From Amylibacter sp. (lineage in GTDB: Bacteria > Pseudomonadota > Alphaproteobacteria > Rhodobacterales > Rhodobacteraceae): a DNA stretch of 12,626 bases. The notes under the pieces were generated by a model that saw only the letters and a list, made by a program, of their open reading frames with translations, did not search any database and had not been told where the DNA came from. The stretch spans positions 1 through 12,626 of the forward strand of contig DAOUQS010000030.1 of NCBI GenBank assembly GCA_030625465.1. Reading direction: 5' to 3'. Below, in pieces: positions 1-7,815 of this stretch. The translations under genes and the position numbers were made by a program. The number at the start of each line of letters is the position of its first letter. Within the stretch, counting starts at the first letter, position 1.

Positions 1-504
1 CATGATACCCCCCATCCGCAATTGTTCCAAGAGGTTTGCTGGCGGGTCTTCGGCTGCAGCGGTCAAAATAATGCGATCAAACGGGGCCTGATCGGGCATC
101 CCAAGGCTGCCGTCGGCGGTTGTGATCACCACATTTTGCAACTTCAGGGCCTCAATGCGTGCGCGCGCCTTGATTGATAAAACCCGGTGCCGTTCCACTG
201 AATAGACCCGACGCGCCAGATGTGACAGGATCGCGGCCTGATAGCCCGAACCGGTTCCAACCTCTAACACTTTATGGCGCGGGCCGACATCAAGCGCTTC
301 GGACATTTTCGCGACAACGCTGGGTTGGCTGATGGTTTGACCCGCATCAATCGGCAGGGCCATATCGTCCAGCGCGTGGGGTTTGAAATGACCGTCGACA
401 AATTCGTCGCGCGGCACTTTTTCCATAGCCGCCAGAATTTTATCGGCGATGCCCTTGTTGCGCAGCATCAGCAGGAATTGCATTTGTGCTTCGGGGCTAA
501 GCAT
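1..504 (-). CDS. pcm: Protein-L-isoaspartate O-methyltransferase, C-terminus cut by window edge
   Basis: SAM-dependent repair enzyme that methylates isoaspartyl residues formed by ageing of Asp/Asn, allowing them to return to normal aspartate; cytoplasmic. The 168 visible residues read open from ATG at 504 to the window edge. They show the family block [11 protein letters not shown] (residues 55-65), the SAM-binding motif [14 protein letters not shown] (79-91) and the acidic strand end VYSVER (100-105). Family members are usually about 210-220 residues, so roughly 45-50 C-terminal residues lie outside. The start codon overlaps the surE stop by one base (TAATG), which points to translational coupling; surE-pcm adjacency is a classic proteobacterial pairing of stress-survival genes. 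Family assignment is secure; only the C-terminus is unseen. Confidence 0.96.
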   Translation of the reverse strand, partial: MLSPEAQMQFLLMLRNKGIADKILAAMEKVPRDEFVDGHFKPHALDDMALPIDAGQTISQPSVVAKMSEALDVGPRHKVLEVGTGSGYQAAILSHLARRVYSVERHRVLSIKARARIEALKLQNVVITTADGSLGMPDQAPFDRIILTAAAEDPPANLLEQLRMGGIM

Positions 505-1286
505 TATTTGAAGGTTCCCTTCAGGGCGTTCAAGCTTTCATGACAGGTAAAATCGGCGTGCATTGGTGTGATGGATGCGTAGCCTGCAAGATTGGCATGC
601 ACGTCTGTTCCTGTTGCAGTTTCAACGTGCTGATCCCCCATTGTGACCCACAGGAATTCTTTCCCGTTGGGGCTATTTTGGGAAACTGTGTAAAACTCGG
701 TGTTGTCACGAAATCCTTGGGCTACTGCGCACGCACCTTTGTAGTCACTGGCTGCAACCGGTGGAAAGTTCACGTTGTAAAATAGACCGTATGGGCCTTG
801 GCCCCAGTGATCGGCATCCAGTATGGCTTGCACAACCTCAGCCCCTTTGGCACGCGCGACTTCAAACGGGTCGTCCAATTCGCGGTTTTCGGGGCCAAAG
901 AATTGCGACAGGGCGATGGATTTTATGCCGTGCAGGGCCGCCTCAATGCTGGCCCCGATAGTGCCTGAATAAAGCGCGTTCTGGGCGGCGTTATTGCCAC
1001 GGTTTATGCCTGACAGAACCAGATCGGGCAGGGCATCCATCACTTCGCTGATCCCTGTCAGCACACAATCGGCGGGTGTGCCGTCTATGGCGATGTTGTG
1101 GGTGGAATTGCGATAGACCTGCATGGGTGTCACAAACGAAATCGCATGACCCACGCCTGATTGTTCGTGTTCGGGGGCAACCGTCCAGACCTCACCGTCC
1201 GGCCCCGCGATTTTGGTGGCTATTTCAAGCATAACTTCTAGGCCGGGGGCCCGGATACCATCGTCATTGGTGATAAGAATGCGCAT
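504..1286 (-). CDS. surE: 5'/3'-nucleotidase SurE
   Basis: Metal-dependent nucleoside monophosphate phosphatase of the SurE family, linked to stationary-phase and stress survival. The N-terminus [10 protein letters not shown] carries the metal-binding Asp pair (D8, D9). Other family signatures are PEHEQSG (residues 38-44, S43 as ligand), DGTPADCV (68-75) and SGINRGNN (92-99, N95 as ligand). The 260-residue length is normal. An upstream TTG at 1292 would add two residues, but the purine-rich AGGG sits about 9 bases before the ATG at 1286 and only about 3 bases before that TTG, so I prefer the ATG. The gene follows serS after a 65-base gap and overlaps pcm by one base, consistent with a serS-surE-pcm operon. 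Confidence 0.97.
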   Translation of the reverse strand: MRILITNDDGIRAPGLEVMLEIATKIAGPDGEVWTVAPEHEQSGVGHAISFVTPMQVYRNSTHNIAIDGTPADCVLTGISEVMDALPDLVLSGINRGNNAAQNALYSGTIGASIEAALHGIKSIALSQFFGPENRELDDPFEVARAKGAEVVQAILDADHWGQGPYGLFYNVNFPPVAASDYKGACAVAQGFRDNTEFYTVSQNSPNGKEFLWVTMGDQHVETATGTDVHANLAGYASITPMHADFTCHESLNALKGTFK

Positions 1287-1351
1287 GTTCAACTGCCCTG
1301 TTTGTGCGTTACCGATTGGCTACACTATTGGGCGGAAAGTGGGAAGAGCCG

Positions 1352-2644
1352 TTAAGATAAAACCCCGTCCTTGTTGATTTTTGTTTTGTCGCCCAGATAC
1401 CTGTGCAGCACTTCCGGCAAGTTTACCGACCCGTCTTCTTGCTGGCCATTTTCCAGCACTGCGATCAGGCAGCGGCCTACGGCAAGGCCGGAACCGTTTA
1501 GCGTGTGCACAAACTCCGGTTTCTTTTCGCCGTCGCGGCGGAAGCGGGCGTTCATGCGGCGCGCCTGAAAATCACCGCAAACGGAACAGCTGGAAATTTC
1601 GCGGTAGGTGTCCTGTCCCGGCAACCAAACCTCGATATCATGGGTGCGTCTTGCGCCAAAGCCCATGTCGCCGGTGCAAAGCACCACGGTGCGGTAGGGC
1701 AGGTTCAGACGTTCCAATATGCCTTCGGCGCATTTGGTCATGCGATCCAGCTCATCACGGCTGTCTTCGGGTTTGGTGACGCTGACCATTTCGACTTTTT
1801 CAAACTGGTGCTGGCGCAACATGCCGGATGTATCACGGCCCGCTGAACCGGCTTCTGAACGAAAGCACAAGGAATGTGCCACAAAGCGGCGGGGTAGGGC
1901 GGCGTCATCCTGAATAGTGTCGGCCACGATGTTTGTCAGCGGCACTTCGGATGTCGGCACCAGCCACCAGCCATTAGTGGTCTGATAGCTGTCTTCGGCA
2001 AACTTCGGCAACTGGCCGGTGCCAAGCATGGCTTCGTCGCGTACCAGCACCGGGGTGTTGACCTCGGTCAATCCGTTTTCGTTGATGTGGGTGTCCAGCA
2101 TGAATTGCGCAAGCGCGCGGTGTACGCGGGCGATGGCCCCTGAAAGGATCACAAAGCGTGAACCGCTGATTTTGGCTGCGGTTTCAAAGTCCATACGGTC
2201 CTGCACCGCAGGTATCTCGAAATGTTCTTTCGGGGTGAAATGCAATGACAATGGCATGCCCCAGCGGTGGATTTCGATATTGTCAGCTTCGTCCTTGCCT
2301 AAAGGCGTGTCTTCAAAGGGGTTGTTTGGCAGGGTCAGCAGCAAGGCTTGCAATTTATCGTCTTCGGCCTTGGCTTGGGCTTCAAGTTCCGCAATTTCGG
2401 TCTTTTTGTCGGCCACTAACGCGCGCAGGCGTTCAAACTCTTCGTTTTGGCCTTGTGCTTTGGCGCGACCAATGTCCTTGGATGCGGCATTACGCTCGGC
2501 CAAAGCCTGTTCTGCGCGTGTGATACTGGCACGACGATTTTCGTCTATCGCCAGAATTTCCGCTGACATGGCAGCCGCACCGCGCATCTTAAGTGCGGCA
2601 TCAAAAGCTTCGGGATTTTCGCGGATGGCGCGGATGTCATGCAT
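1352..2644 (-). CDS. serS: Seryl-tRNA synthetase
   Basis: Class II aminoacyl-tRNA synthetase that activates serine and charges tRNA-Ser (and tRNA-Sec where present); cytoplasmic and essential. Residues 1 to about 105 form the helical N-terminal tRNA-binding arm, rich in Lys/Glu/Ala heptad-like segments. The catalytic core follows: TSE at 231-233 (serine binding), motif 2 [14 protein letters not shown] (261-274), and motif 3 GSGLAVGR (384-391) with the ATP-binding arginine R391. Its 430 residues are normal for a bacterial enzyme. The ATG at 2644 is preceded by AGGTGA with 4 bases to the start (7 from the AGG), supporting it. It is the first gene of the minus-strand group and is divergent from yajC. 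Confidence 0.98.
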   Translation of the reverse strand: MHDIRAIRENPEAFDAALKMRGAAAMSAEILAIDENRRASITRAEQALAERNAASKDIGRAKAQGQNEEFERLRALVADKKTEIAELEAQAKAEDDKLQALLLTLPNNPFEDTPLGKDEADNIEIHRWGMPLSLHFTPKEHFEIPAVQDRMDFETAAKISGSRFVILSGAIARVHRALAQFMLDTHINENGLTEVNTPVLVRDEAMLGTGQLPKFAEDSYQTTNGWWLVPTSEVPLTNIVADTIQDDAALPRRFVAHSLCFRSEAGSAGRDTSGMLRQHQFEKVEMVSVTKPEDSRDELDRMTKCAEGILERLNLPYRTVVLCTGDMGFGARRTHDIEVWLPGQDTYREISSCSVCGDFQARRMNARFRRDGEKKPEFVHTLNGSGLAVGRCLIAVLENGQQEDGSVNLPEVLHRYLGDKTKINKDGVLS

Positions 2645-2681
2645 GGGATCACCTGATCAGTTTGAGTCGTCGTTTGACCGC

Positions 2682-2706
2682 GTTATACTTCAGTTTACGG
2701 CAGATT
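2682..2706 (-). promoter_or_regulatory. Candidate serS promoter
   Basis: On the minus strand a TATAAC -10-like box (plus-strand 2682-2687) lies about 38 bases ahead of the serS ATG. The -35 region near 2703-2706 is only a loose match (TTTAAT/GTTTAA). A transcript would begin near 2675. This rests on visual matching alone. Confidence 0.3.
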
Positions 2707-2739
2707 AAACCAGCATGTTATGATGTTACCGCAAAAAGC

Positions 2740-2769
2740 TTGAATTGAGCGGTTTAAAGACCAGATAAA
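2740..2769 (+). promoter_or_regulatory. Candidate promoter of the yajC-secDF operon
   Basis: TTGAAT (2740-2745), an 18-base spacer, then GATAAA (2764-2769); an offset TAAAAT at 2766-2771 could serve instead. It would give a leader of about 90 bases before yajC. This is the best sigma-70-like pair in the divergent gap on this strand, but it is judged by eye only. Confidence 0.35.
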
Positions 2770-2830
2770 ATGCACTTGCGCGGCTTGTCTTTGCGAAATG
2801 TTAAAGATAGTGTCCGCTCTGATTGAAATG

Positions 2831-2847
2831 GGCGGGGGAAACCTGCC
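2831..2847 (+). promoter_or_regulatory. Small hairpin in the yajC leader
   Basis: GGCGGG (2831-2836) pairs with CCTGCC (2842-2847) through a GGAAA loop, with one G-U pair. It ends about 10 bases before the yajC ribosome binding site AAAAGG (2855-2860). There is no U-run, so it is not a terminator. A role in translation or mRNA stability is possible but unproven. Confidence 0.35.
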
Positions 2848-2869
2848 GAATGATAAAAGGACATACCCC

Positions 2870-3187
2870 ATGTTTGTAACTCCAGCTTACGCCCAAGCCG
2901 CAGGTGGTGCCGGCGGCATCACAAGCTTTATCCCCCTGATCCTGATTTTCGCGATCATGTATTTTCTGATGATCCGCCCACAACAAAAGAAAGCCAAAGA
3001 ACATCGCGCGATGGTTGATGCTTTGCGCAAGGGTGACCGGATTATAACTGCCGGCGGCCTGATGGGTAAAGTGACCAAGGTTGGTCCCGACAATGAAGTT
3101 GAAGTTGAAATTGCAACTGGCGTAAAAGTGAAAGTTGTTCAACAGACAATCCAGACGGTTTTGAATAAGACTGAACCGGCAAAATAA
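2870..3187 (+). CDS. yajC: Sec translocase accessory subunit YajC
   Basis: Small inner-membrane protein that associates with SecDF and SecYEG during protein export. The 105 residues comprise a short Ala/Gly-rich N-terminus, one membrane segment (about residues 17-35) followed by the family motif MIRPQQKKAKEH (34-45), then a soluble domain with GDRIITAGGLMGKV (55-68). I chose ATG at 2870 because AAAAGG sits 9 bases upstream and the protein then starts with the usual MFVTPAYAQA-like N-terminus. The reading frame stays open to an ATG at 2798, but that codon has no ribosome binding site and would add an atypical 24-residue extension. It is the first gene of the operon, 30 bases before secD. Confidence 0.96.
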   Translation: MFVTPAYAQAAGGAGGITSFIPLILIFAIMYFLMIRPQQKKAKEHRAMVDALRKGDRIITAGGLMGKVTKVGPDNEVEVEIATGVKVKVVQQTIQTVLNKTEPAK

Positions 3188-3204
3188 CTTCGACTAACTT
3201 CGAT
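3185..3204 (+). repeat. Tandem 10-base repeat between yajC and secD
   Basis: TAACTTCGAC is followed directly by TAACTTCGAT, nine of ten bases identical. The first copy begins with the yajC stop codon. It looks like a local duplication in the 30-base spacer and leaves the secD ribosome binding site (AAAGG, 3206-3210) intact. Confidence 0.7.
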
Positions 3205-3217
3205 TAAAGGCGGGCGG

Positions 3218-4882
3218 ATGCTCCAGTTTTCTATTACCAAAAAGCTTCTGATCTGGGGCGTCTGCGCCATCGGGATTTTGATGGCCGTTCCCAATATGTT
3301 TTATACAACTGTGGAACAGTCCAATGATGCCGAGGCCGTATTGGCCACTGGTGCGCCCGCAACGCCTGAGCTGACGACACTTGTCGATCAGTGGCCGTCA
3401 TGGATGCCGTCGGCACTGGTGAATTTGGGGCTGGATTTGCGCGGTGGTGCGCATCTTCTGGCGGAAGTGCAGGTTCAGGATGTCTATGCCGAACGGATCG
3501 ACAGCTATTGGCCCGAAGTGCGTGATGCGCTGCGTGCCGAGCGTGAAACCATCGGGACGATCCGCCGTCAGGATGGCAATGATCTTGAACTGCGTGTGAA
3601 AATCTCCAAACCCGAGGCGATGGAAACTGCCCTTGCGAAAGTGCGCACATTGGCCAGCCCGGTTGCCAGCCTGTCAAATGTCGGTGCCACCGACATTGAT
3701 GTGTCATCCAGGGGCGCCGATATTATCATCAGTTTGTCAGAGGCCGAACGTCTGGCCACAGACCAGCGCACCATGGCGCAATCTTTGGAAATCATCCGCC
3801 GCCGTGTGGATGAGGCTGGAACGCGCGAACCCACCATCCAGCGACAGGGCGACCGGCGGGTTTTGATCCAGGTGCCCGGCATCGGCTCTGCCGAAGAGTT
3901 GAAAGAGCTAATCGGCAAAACCGCCAAGCTGACATTCCATCCGGTACTTGGTCGCACATCCGACCCTGATACGCGGCTGCAGCCGCGCCAGATTTTACTG
4001 CCTGATGCCGAAGACAAGAGCCTGTTCTACATTCTGGAAAAAACTGCAACCATCACAGGTGATCATCTGGTTGATGCGCAGCCGTCGTTTGACCAGAATA
4101 ACCAACCTGCGATATCGTTTCGTCTGAACCCGACAGGGGGGCGTATATTCGGTGAATATACCGCCAGCAATATCGGGCAGGCATTTGCCATTGTTCTGGA
4201 CGCAGAGGTTCTGTCTGCGCCCACCATCCAAAGCCATATTCCGGGCGGTTCGGGGATTATCACCGGACGCTTCGATGTCGCCACCTCGACCAAGCTGGCG
4301 ATCCAGCTGCGCGCCGGGGCTTTGCCGGCCAAAGTGGTTTATCTGGAAGAACGCACCATCGGGCCGGAACTGGGCCAAGACAGTATTGATGCGGGTGCAT
4401 TGGCCTGTCTTGTGGCTTTTTCCGCCGTGTTGATCTTTATGATCCTGACTTACGGCCTGTTCGGCCTGTTCGCAAATGTGGCGTTGATTATTAACGTCGG
4501 CCTGATTTTCGGGCTGTTGTCGATGATCGGTGCGACACTGACCTTGCCCGGTATCGCGGGGATCGTGCTGACCATCGGGATGGCGGTCGATGCCAACGTG
4601 CTGGTGTTTGAACGTATCCGTGAAGAACTGAAAGCCGGTAAAAATCCGGTGCGGGCGATCGAGCTGGGCTATGAACGTGCGTTCAGTGCCATCATCGACG
4701 CCAATATCACCACGCTGATTGCGGCGATTATCCTGTTTGTTATGGGCTCCGGTCCGGTGCGCGGCTTCGCGATCACGCTGGGGATCGGTATTATTACATC
4801 CGTGTTTACCGCGATCTGGGTGACACGGTTGTTGATTTCCATCTATATGGGCCGCCGTCGTCCCAAAGAAATTGAAGTTTAG
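3218..4882 (+). CDS. secD: Protein translocase subunit SecD
   Basis: Inner-membrane subunit of SecDF, which uses the proton gradient to pull exported proteins out on the periplasmic side. An N-terminal membrane segment (about 8-25) is followed by LDLRGG (72-77), a large periplasmic region with RRRVDEAGTREPTIQRQG (194-211), then ERTIGPELG (378-386) and the C-terminal membrane bundle from about 392. The proton-relay motif GMAVDANVLVFERIREE (454-470) contains the conserved D458. Its 554 residues are typical of alphaproteobacterial SecD. The ATG has AAAGG 7 bases upstream. The stop codon TAG forms part of the AGGAG that serves as the secF ribosome binding site, so the two genes are closely coupled. 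Confidence 0.98.
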   Translation: MLQFSITKKLLIWGVCAIGILMAVPNMFYTTVEQSNDAEAVLATGAPATPELTTLVDQWPSWMPSALVNLGLDLRGGAHLLAEVQVQDVYAERIDSYWPEVRDALRAERETIGTIRRQDGNDLELRVKISKPEAMETALAKVRTLASPVASLSNVGATDIDVSSRGADIIISLSEAERLATDQRTMAQSLEIIRRRVDEAGTREPTIQRQGDRRVLIQVPGIGSAEELKELIGKTAKLTFHPVLGRTSDPDTRLQPRQILLPDAEDKSLFYILEKTATITGDHLVDAQPSFDQNNQPAISFRLNPTGGRIFGEYTASNIGQAFAIVLDAEVLSAPTIQSHIPGGSGIITGRFDVATSTKLAIQLRAGALPAKVVYLEERTIGPELGQDSIDAGALACLVAFSAVLIFMILTYGLFGLFANVALIINVGLIFGLLSMIGATLTLPGIAGIVLTIGMAVDANVLVFERIREELKAGKNPVRAIELGYERAFSAIIDANITTLIAAIILFVMGSGPVRGFAITLGIGIITSVFTAIWVTRLLISIYMGRRRPKEIEV

Positions 4883-4892
4883 GAGAACACAC

Positions 4893-5873
4893 ATGAGACT
4901 GAAACTGGTTCCCTCCGAAACATTTTTTGATTTCTTCAGACTGTCGAAATTCACTTTGGGCGCATCTGCCTTGGCCATGATCGTATCCATCGTGTTGTTC
5001 TTCATGATGGGCCTGAACTACGGCATTGATTTTCGTGGTGGCACGACGATCCGGACCGATGCGCAAAACCCTGTGGATATGGTGGCATACCGCGCGGCAC
5101 TGTCTGCGTTGAAGCTGGGTGATGTGACGATCACGCAAGTCATTAATCCGGCCGCACAGTTGACCGGTGAAGTGTCGAACGTGGCGCAAATCCGTATCGA
5201 GGCACAAGAAGGTGCTGAAGCGGCGACGATCAAGACCATCAAGGCGGTCAAGGCCGCACTGGTTGCGGTCGATCCGACGATGAGCTTTCCACAGATAGAC
5301 AGTGTTGGCCCCAAAGTATCAGGTGAACTGATCCAGACCGCGGTTATCGCGGTTATCATGGCGATTTCAGCGGTGCTGTTCTACATCTGGCTACGCTTTG
5401 AATGGCAGTTCTCTGTCGGGGCGGTGGCCGCCCTTGTGCATGATATTGTTTTGACCATCGGGATTTTCAGCCTGTTGCAGATCAAGTTTGATCTGGCGAT
5501 TATCGCGGCGTTGCTGACCATTGTCGGCTATTCCCTGAACGATACGGTTGTGGTGTTTGACCGGGTGCGGGAAAATCTGCGCAAGTATAAACAAAAGCCG
5601 CTTAAAGACCTGTTGAACCTGTCGATCAATGAAACCTTGTCGCGTACGGTGATGACCTCTGTGACCACGCTGATCGCGCTGGGATCGCTTTTCGTGCTGG
5701 GTGGCGATGTGATCCACGGCTTTGTTTTTGCGATGATCTGGGGCGTTATTATCGGCACTTATTCATCCGTGTTCGTAGCCTCTGCAATTTTGTTGCGCCT
5801 GGGTGTGAAACGCGACTGGGACAAAGTGGATGATGGCCGTTCGGGCACACAATTTGCCAATATCGACGCCTAA
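4893..5873 (+). CDS. secF: Protein translocase subunit SecF
   Basis: Partner of SecD in the SecDF-YajC complex. The 326 residues show a first membrane segment (about 22-40), the signature GLNYGIDFRGGT (40-51), a short periplasmic domain, and a C-terminal membrane bundle with YSLNDTVVVFDRVRENLRK (213-231), whose D217 is the conserved proton-path aspartate. The ATG at 4893 has AGGAG (4881-4885) 7 bases upstream. An in-frame TTG at 4872 inside secD lacks a suitable site and is rejected. The stop TAA directly touches the ATG of the next gene with no gap. Confidence 0.98.
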   Translation: MRLKLVPSETFFDFFRLSKFTLGASALAMIVSIVLFFMMGLNYGIDFRGGTTIRTDAQNPVDMVAYRAALSALKLGDVTITQVINPAAQLTGEVSNVAQIRIEAQEGAEAATIKTIKAVKAALVAVDPTMSFPQIDSVGPKVSGELIQTAVIAVIMAISAVLFYIWLRFEWQFSVGAVAALVHDIVLTIGIFSLLQIKFDLAIIAALLTIVGYSLNDTVVVFDRVRENLRKYKQKPLKDLLNLSINETLSRTVMTSVTTLIALGSLFVLGGDVIHGFVFAMIWGVIIGTYSSVFVASAILLRLGVKRDWDKVDDGRSGTQFANIDA

Positions 5874-6623
5874 ATGAACCTGATTTGGCAGGCCTTGTCT
5901 TTTGACGGCCTGCTTGTCTTGACCTTGGCGGTGTTTGCCGCAGGCATCGTGCGCGGCTTTACCGGGTTTGGGACCGCGATGGTATTTGTCCCTATAGCGG
6001 CTTTGGTTGTTGAACCGATCTACGCTATCTTGATGATGATGACTTTCGATATATTCGGCCCTATTGCCCTGTTGCCGCGCGCTTGGCGCGATGGCGAGCC
6101 GCGTGATGTGGGGTTGTTGGGGGTCGGGGCGATTATCGGTTTGCCCTTCGGGGTTTATCTGCTGACCCGGCTTGATCCGGTGGTATTTCGATGGCTGATC
6201 TCGTTGCTGGCACTTGGCTTGCTGGCTTTATTGGCCAGCGGCTGGCGTTATCGCAATCCGTTAAGTGGGATAATGACCAGTATTGTCGGGGTGGTCAGCG
6301 GATTTCTTTGCGGTGTGGCCGCTTTGCCGGGGCCGCCGGTGATTATGTCTTATATGTCCAGTCCTCGCCGTCCCCAGGTGATCCGTGGCAATATGATCAT
6401 GTATCTGTTTTTGGTGGATATTCTTTCGTTCATTGTCTTTGGCACGAAGGGTTTGCTGGTGTTGTTTCCCTTGACCATAGGTGCTGTGTTGACTGTGCCC
6501 TATACGATTGCGGGAATGATCGGGCAGCGGATATTCAACCCTGACAAGGAACATATCTATCGCCGGGCCGCTTATGCGATGATCGCCTTTAGCGCGCTTG
6601 CGGGTCTGCCGGTTTGGGATTAA
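5874..6623 (+). CDS. TauE/SafE-family membrane permease (putative sulfite/sulfonate-type exporter)
   Basis: A 249-residue, very hydrophobic protein with about 7-8 predicted membrane segments in two halves, as in the TauE/SafE (DUF81) family, whose studied members are linked to export of sulfite, sulfoacetate or related organic anions. Family-like features are the GIVRGFTGFGTAMVFVP stretch (24-40) near the N-terminus and the second-half counterpart GVVSGFLCGVAALPGPPVI (139-157), showing the internal repeat. The substrate cannot be told from sequence; no sulfur-metabolism gene is nearby. The ATG directly follows the secF stop (TAAATG) and I see no Shine-Dalgarno sequence, so translation probably depends on ribosomes arriving from secF. 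Its place between secF and the Mth938-like gene suggests co-transcription rather than shared function. Confidence 0.9.
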   Translation: MNLIWQALSFDGLLVLTLAVFAAGIVRGFTGFGTAMVFVPIAALVVEPIYAILMMMTFDIFGPIALLPRAWRDGEPRDVGLLGVGAIIGLPFGVYLLTRLDPVVFRWLISLLALGLLALLASGWRYRNPLSGIMTSIVGVVSGFLCGVAALPGPPVIMSYMSSPRRPQVIRGNMIMYLFLVDILSFIVFGTKGLLVLFPLTIGAVLTVPYTIAGMIGQRIFNPDKEHIYRRAAYAMIAFSALAGLPVWD

Positions 6624-6631
6624 AGAACCTT

Positions 6632-6985
6632 ATGGAACTCAACGAGATTAAATATGCGGGACAACCGCCAATTGACGCCTACGGCCCCGGGTTTTTTCGG
6701 GTACACGGGGTGGTGCAAGACGGGCTGCTGGCGATATTGCCAAGCGGTATGATTGCATGGGACGGCCTGTCTGACTGGCAGGCTGTTATTGCGGCGCGAC
6801 CTGAATATGACGTGATCTTTGTCGGCATGGGGGCGGATATTGCACCAATGCCCGCAGCGGCTAAAAAGCTGCTGGATAAGGCTAATATCCCTTATGAGAT
6901 TATGGCCACCCCTGTGTCTTGCCGGACCTATAACGTACTTTTGTCCGAAGGCAGACGTGTGGCGATTGTGGCTTTGCCGGTTTAG
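6632..6985 (+). CDS. Mth938-like domain protein (NDUFAF3 homologue)
   Basis: A 117-residue soluble protein of the Mth938/DUF498 family. Features seen: FFRVHG (22-27), an ILPSGMIAWDG segment (35-45), VIFVGMGAD (61-69), and PYEIMATPVSCRTYNVLLSEGR (87-108), the usual C-terminal block ending in a hydrophobic strand. The human relative NDUFAF3 assists assembly of respiratory complex I, and a link of this family to secDF-type membrane-insertion gene neighbourhoods in alphaproteobacteria has been noted; the bacterial function is not established. I chose ATG at 6632, 8 bases after the permease stop; a TTG at 6614 overlapping the upstream gene is less likely. The ribosome binding site (AAAGAA) is weak. 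Probably the last gene of the yajC operon. Confidence 0.9.
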   Translation: MELNEIKYAGQPPIDAYGPGFFRVHGVVQDGLLAILPSGMIAWDGLSDWQAVIAARPEYDVIFVGMGADIAPMPAAAKKLLDKANIPYEIMATPVSCRTYNVLLSEGRRVAIVALPV

Positions 6986-6994
6986 AAAATCCTG

Positions 6995-7023
6995 CTTTCA
7001 TTGGCGCGGCTTTCAGCTATATT
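6995..7023 (+). promoter_or_regulatory. Candidate promoter of the superoxide dismutase gene
   Basis: A TATATT -10-like box at 7018-7023 stands 39 bases before the start codon, with a weak CTTTCA (6995-7000) at 17-base spacing. There is no terminator after the preceding gene, so read-through from the sec operon is also possible. Weak visual evidence. Confidence 0.3.
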
Positions 7024-7062
7024 CGCTACAAATAAACTTTCCAAAAGATAAGGATACTACTG

Positions 7063-7665
7063 ATGGCTTTCGAACTTCCCGCCCTTCCATATGCTCATGA
7101 TGCGCTTGCCGATGGTGGCATGTCCAAAGAGACACTGGAATTTCACCACGACCTGCACCACAACGCCTATGTCACCAACGGCAACAAGCTGATTGAAGGC
7201 ACCGACTGGGCTGATAAGTCTCTGGAAGAGATCATCACCGGCCCTTATAATGCGTCATCCGTGGCCCAAAATGGTATTTTCAACAACATCAGCCAGCTTT
7301 GGAACCACAACCAGTTCTGGGAAATGATGGGGCCAAACGGCCGCAATATGCCGTCAGAGCTGGAAGCCGCAATCATCGACAGCTTTGGCTCTGTCGATAC
7401 ATTCAAGGCCGATTTCAATGCCGCAGGTGTCGGCCAGTTCGGTTCCGGCTGGTGCTGGTTGGTGAAGAATGCAGATGGCGGTCTTGCGATTACCAAAACC
7501 GAAAATGGCGTGAACCCGTTGTGCTTCGGGCAAACCACTTTGCTGGGCTGCGATGTATGGGAACATTCATACTACATTGATTTTCGCAACAAGCGTCCGG
7601 TTTACATCGCAAACTTTCTGGACAATCTGGTGAACTGGGAAAATGTGGCTGCACGTTTGGCCTAA
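7063..7665 (+). CDS. sodB: Superoxide dismutase, Fe-type
   Basis: Converts superoxide to oxygen and hydrogen peroxide; presumably cytoplasmic, as there is no signal peptide. The 200 residues align end to end with Fe/Mn superoxide dismutases: ELPALPYAHDAL at the N-terminus, metal ligands H28 (in LEFHHDLHH), H82 (in LWNHNQFW), D164 and H168 (in CDVWEHSYY). Q78, just before the second ligand, is the position where Fe-type enzymes carry the active-site glutamine, and GQFGSGWCWL (124-133) is also typical. Iron use is inferred; a cambialistic enzyme is possible. The ATG has AAGGA 8 bases upstream. It is followed by a 225-base intergenic region with a terminator, so the transcript probably ends there. 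Confidence 0.97.
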   Translation: MAFELPALPYAHDALADGGMSKETLEFHHDLHHNAYVTNGNKLIEGTDWADKSLEEIITGPYNASSVAQNGIFNNISQLWNHNQFWEMMGPNGRNMPSELEAAIIDSFGSVDTFKADFNAAGVGQFGSGWCWLVKNADGGLAITKTENGVNPLCFGQTTLLGCDVWEHSYYIDFRNKRPVYIANFLDNLVNWENVAARLA

Positions 7666-7689
7666 AATCCGGGCCGCAAAACAAGCCTG

Positions 7690-7719
7690 TTGACTTTGAA
7701 TGAAAATTGCTCATTCTAT
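7690..7719 (+). promoter_or_regulatory. Candidate promoter between sodB and the downstream hairpin/terminator
   Basis: TTGACT (7690-7695) and TTCTAT (7714-7719) are separated by 18 bases. The -35 box is a good match, the -10 box a poor one. If active it would start a transcript near 7726 that ends at the terminator about 90 bases later, without a credible reading frame in between. Confidence 0.35.
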
Positions 7720-7725
7720 CGCTAC

Positions 7726-7815
7726 AGTTTCACGCTGCCGCACTGGGAGGCCTTGAGTTCGCTTAAGGATGTGCCAAGCGTTTCAAAACCCCGTCGGTTT
7801 ACCGGCGGGGTTTTC
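7726..7815 (+). ncRNA. Candidate small structured RNA in the sodB 3' region
   Basis: This roughly 90-base stretch lacks a plausible coding sequence but can fold into a multi-part stem: ACGC (7732-7735) with GCGT (7778-7781), GCAC (7740-7743) with GTGC (7771-7774), and CCTTGAG (7751-7757) with CTTAAGG (7762-7768, one G-U pair) closed by a TTCG loop. A purine-rich GGGAGG (7745-7750) lies unpaired in the internal loop. A strong intrinsic terminator forms the 3' end. It could be a free-standing small RNA from the promoter-like element at 7690, a small RNA processed from the sodB mRNA, or merely a stabilising 3' untranslated region. I do not recognise a known RNA family (it is not SRP RNA, 6S RNA or tmRNA). 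Confidence 0.4.

Noticed and set aside
2019-2708. A 229-codon plus-strand frame over serS
   Set aside because: Antisense shadow of serS with Ser/Arg/Ala-rich composition and no domain.
4872-4892. An upstream TTG start for secF inside the secD end
   Set aside because: AGGAG at 4881-4885 is placed exactly for the ATG at 4893, and SecF proteins normally begin at that residue.
3995-5005. A 336-codon open frame antisense to secD and the start of secF
   Set aside because: It is low-quality His/Gln/Asn/Asp-rich antisense sequence with no recognisable domain, lying opposite a strongly conserved gene.
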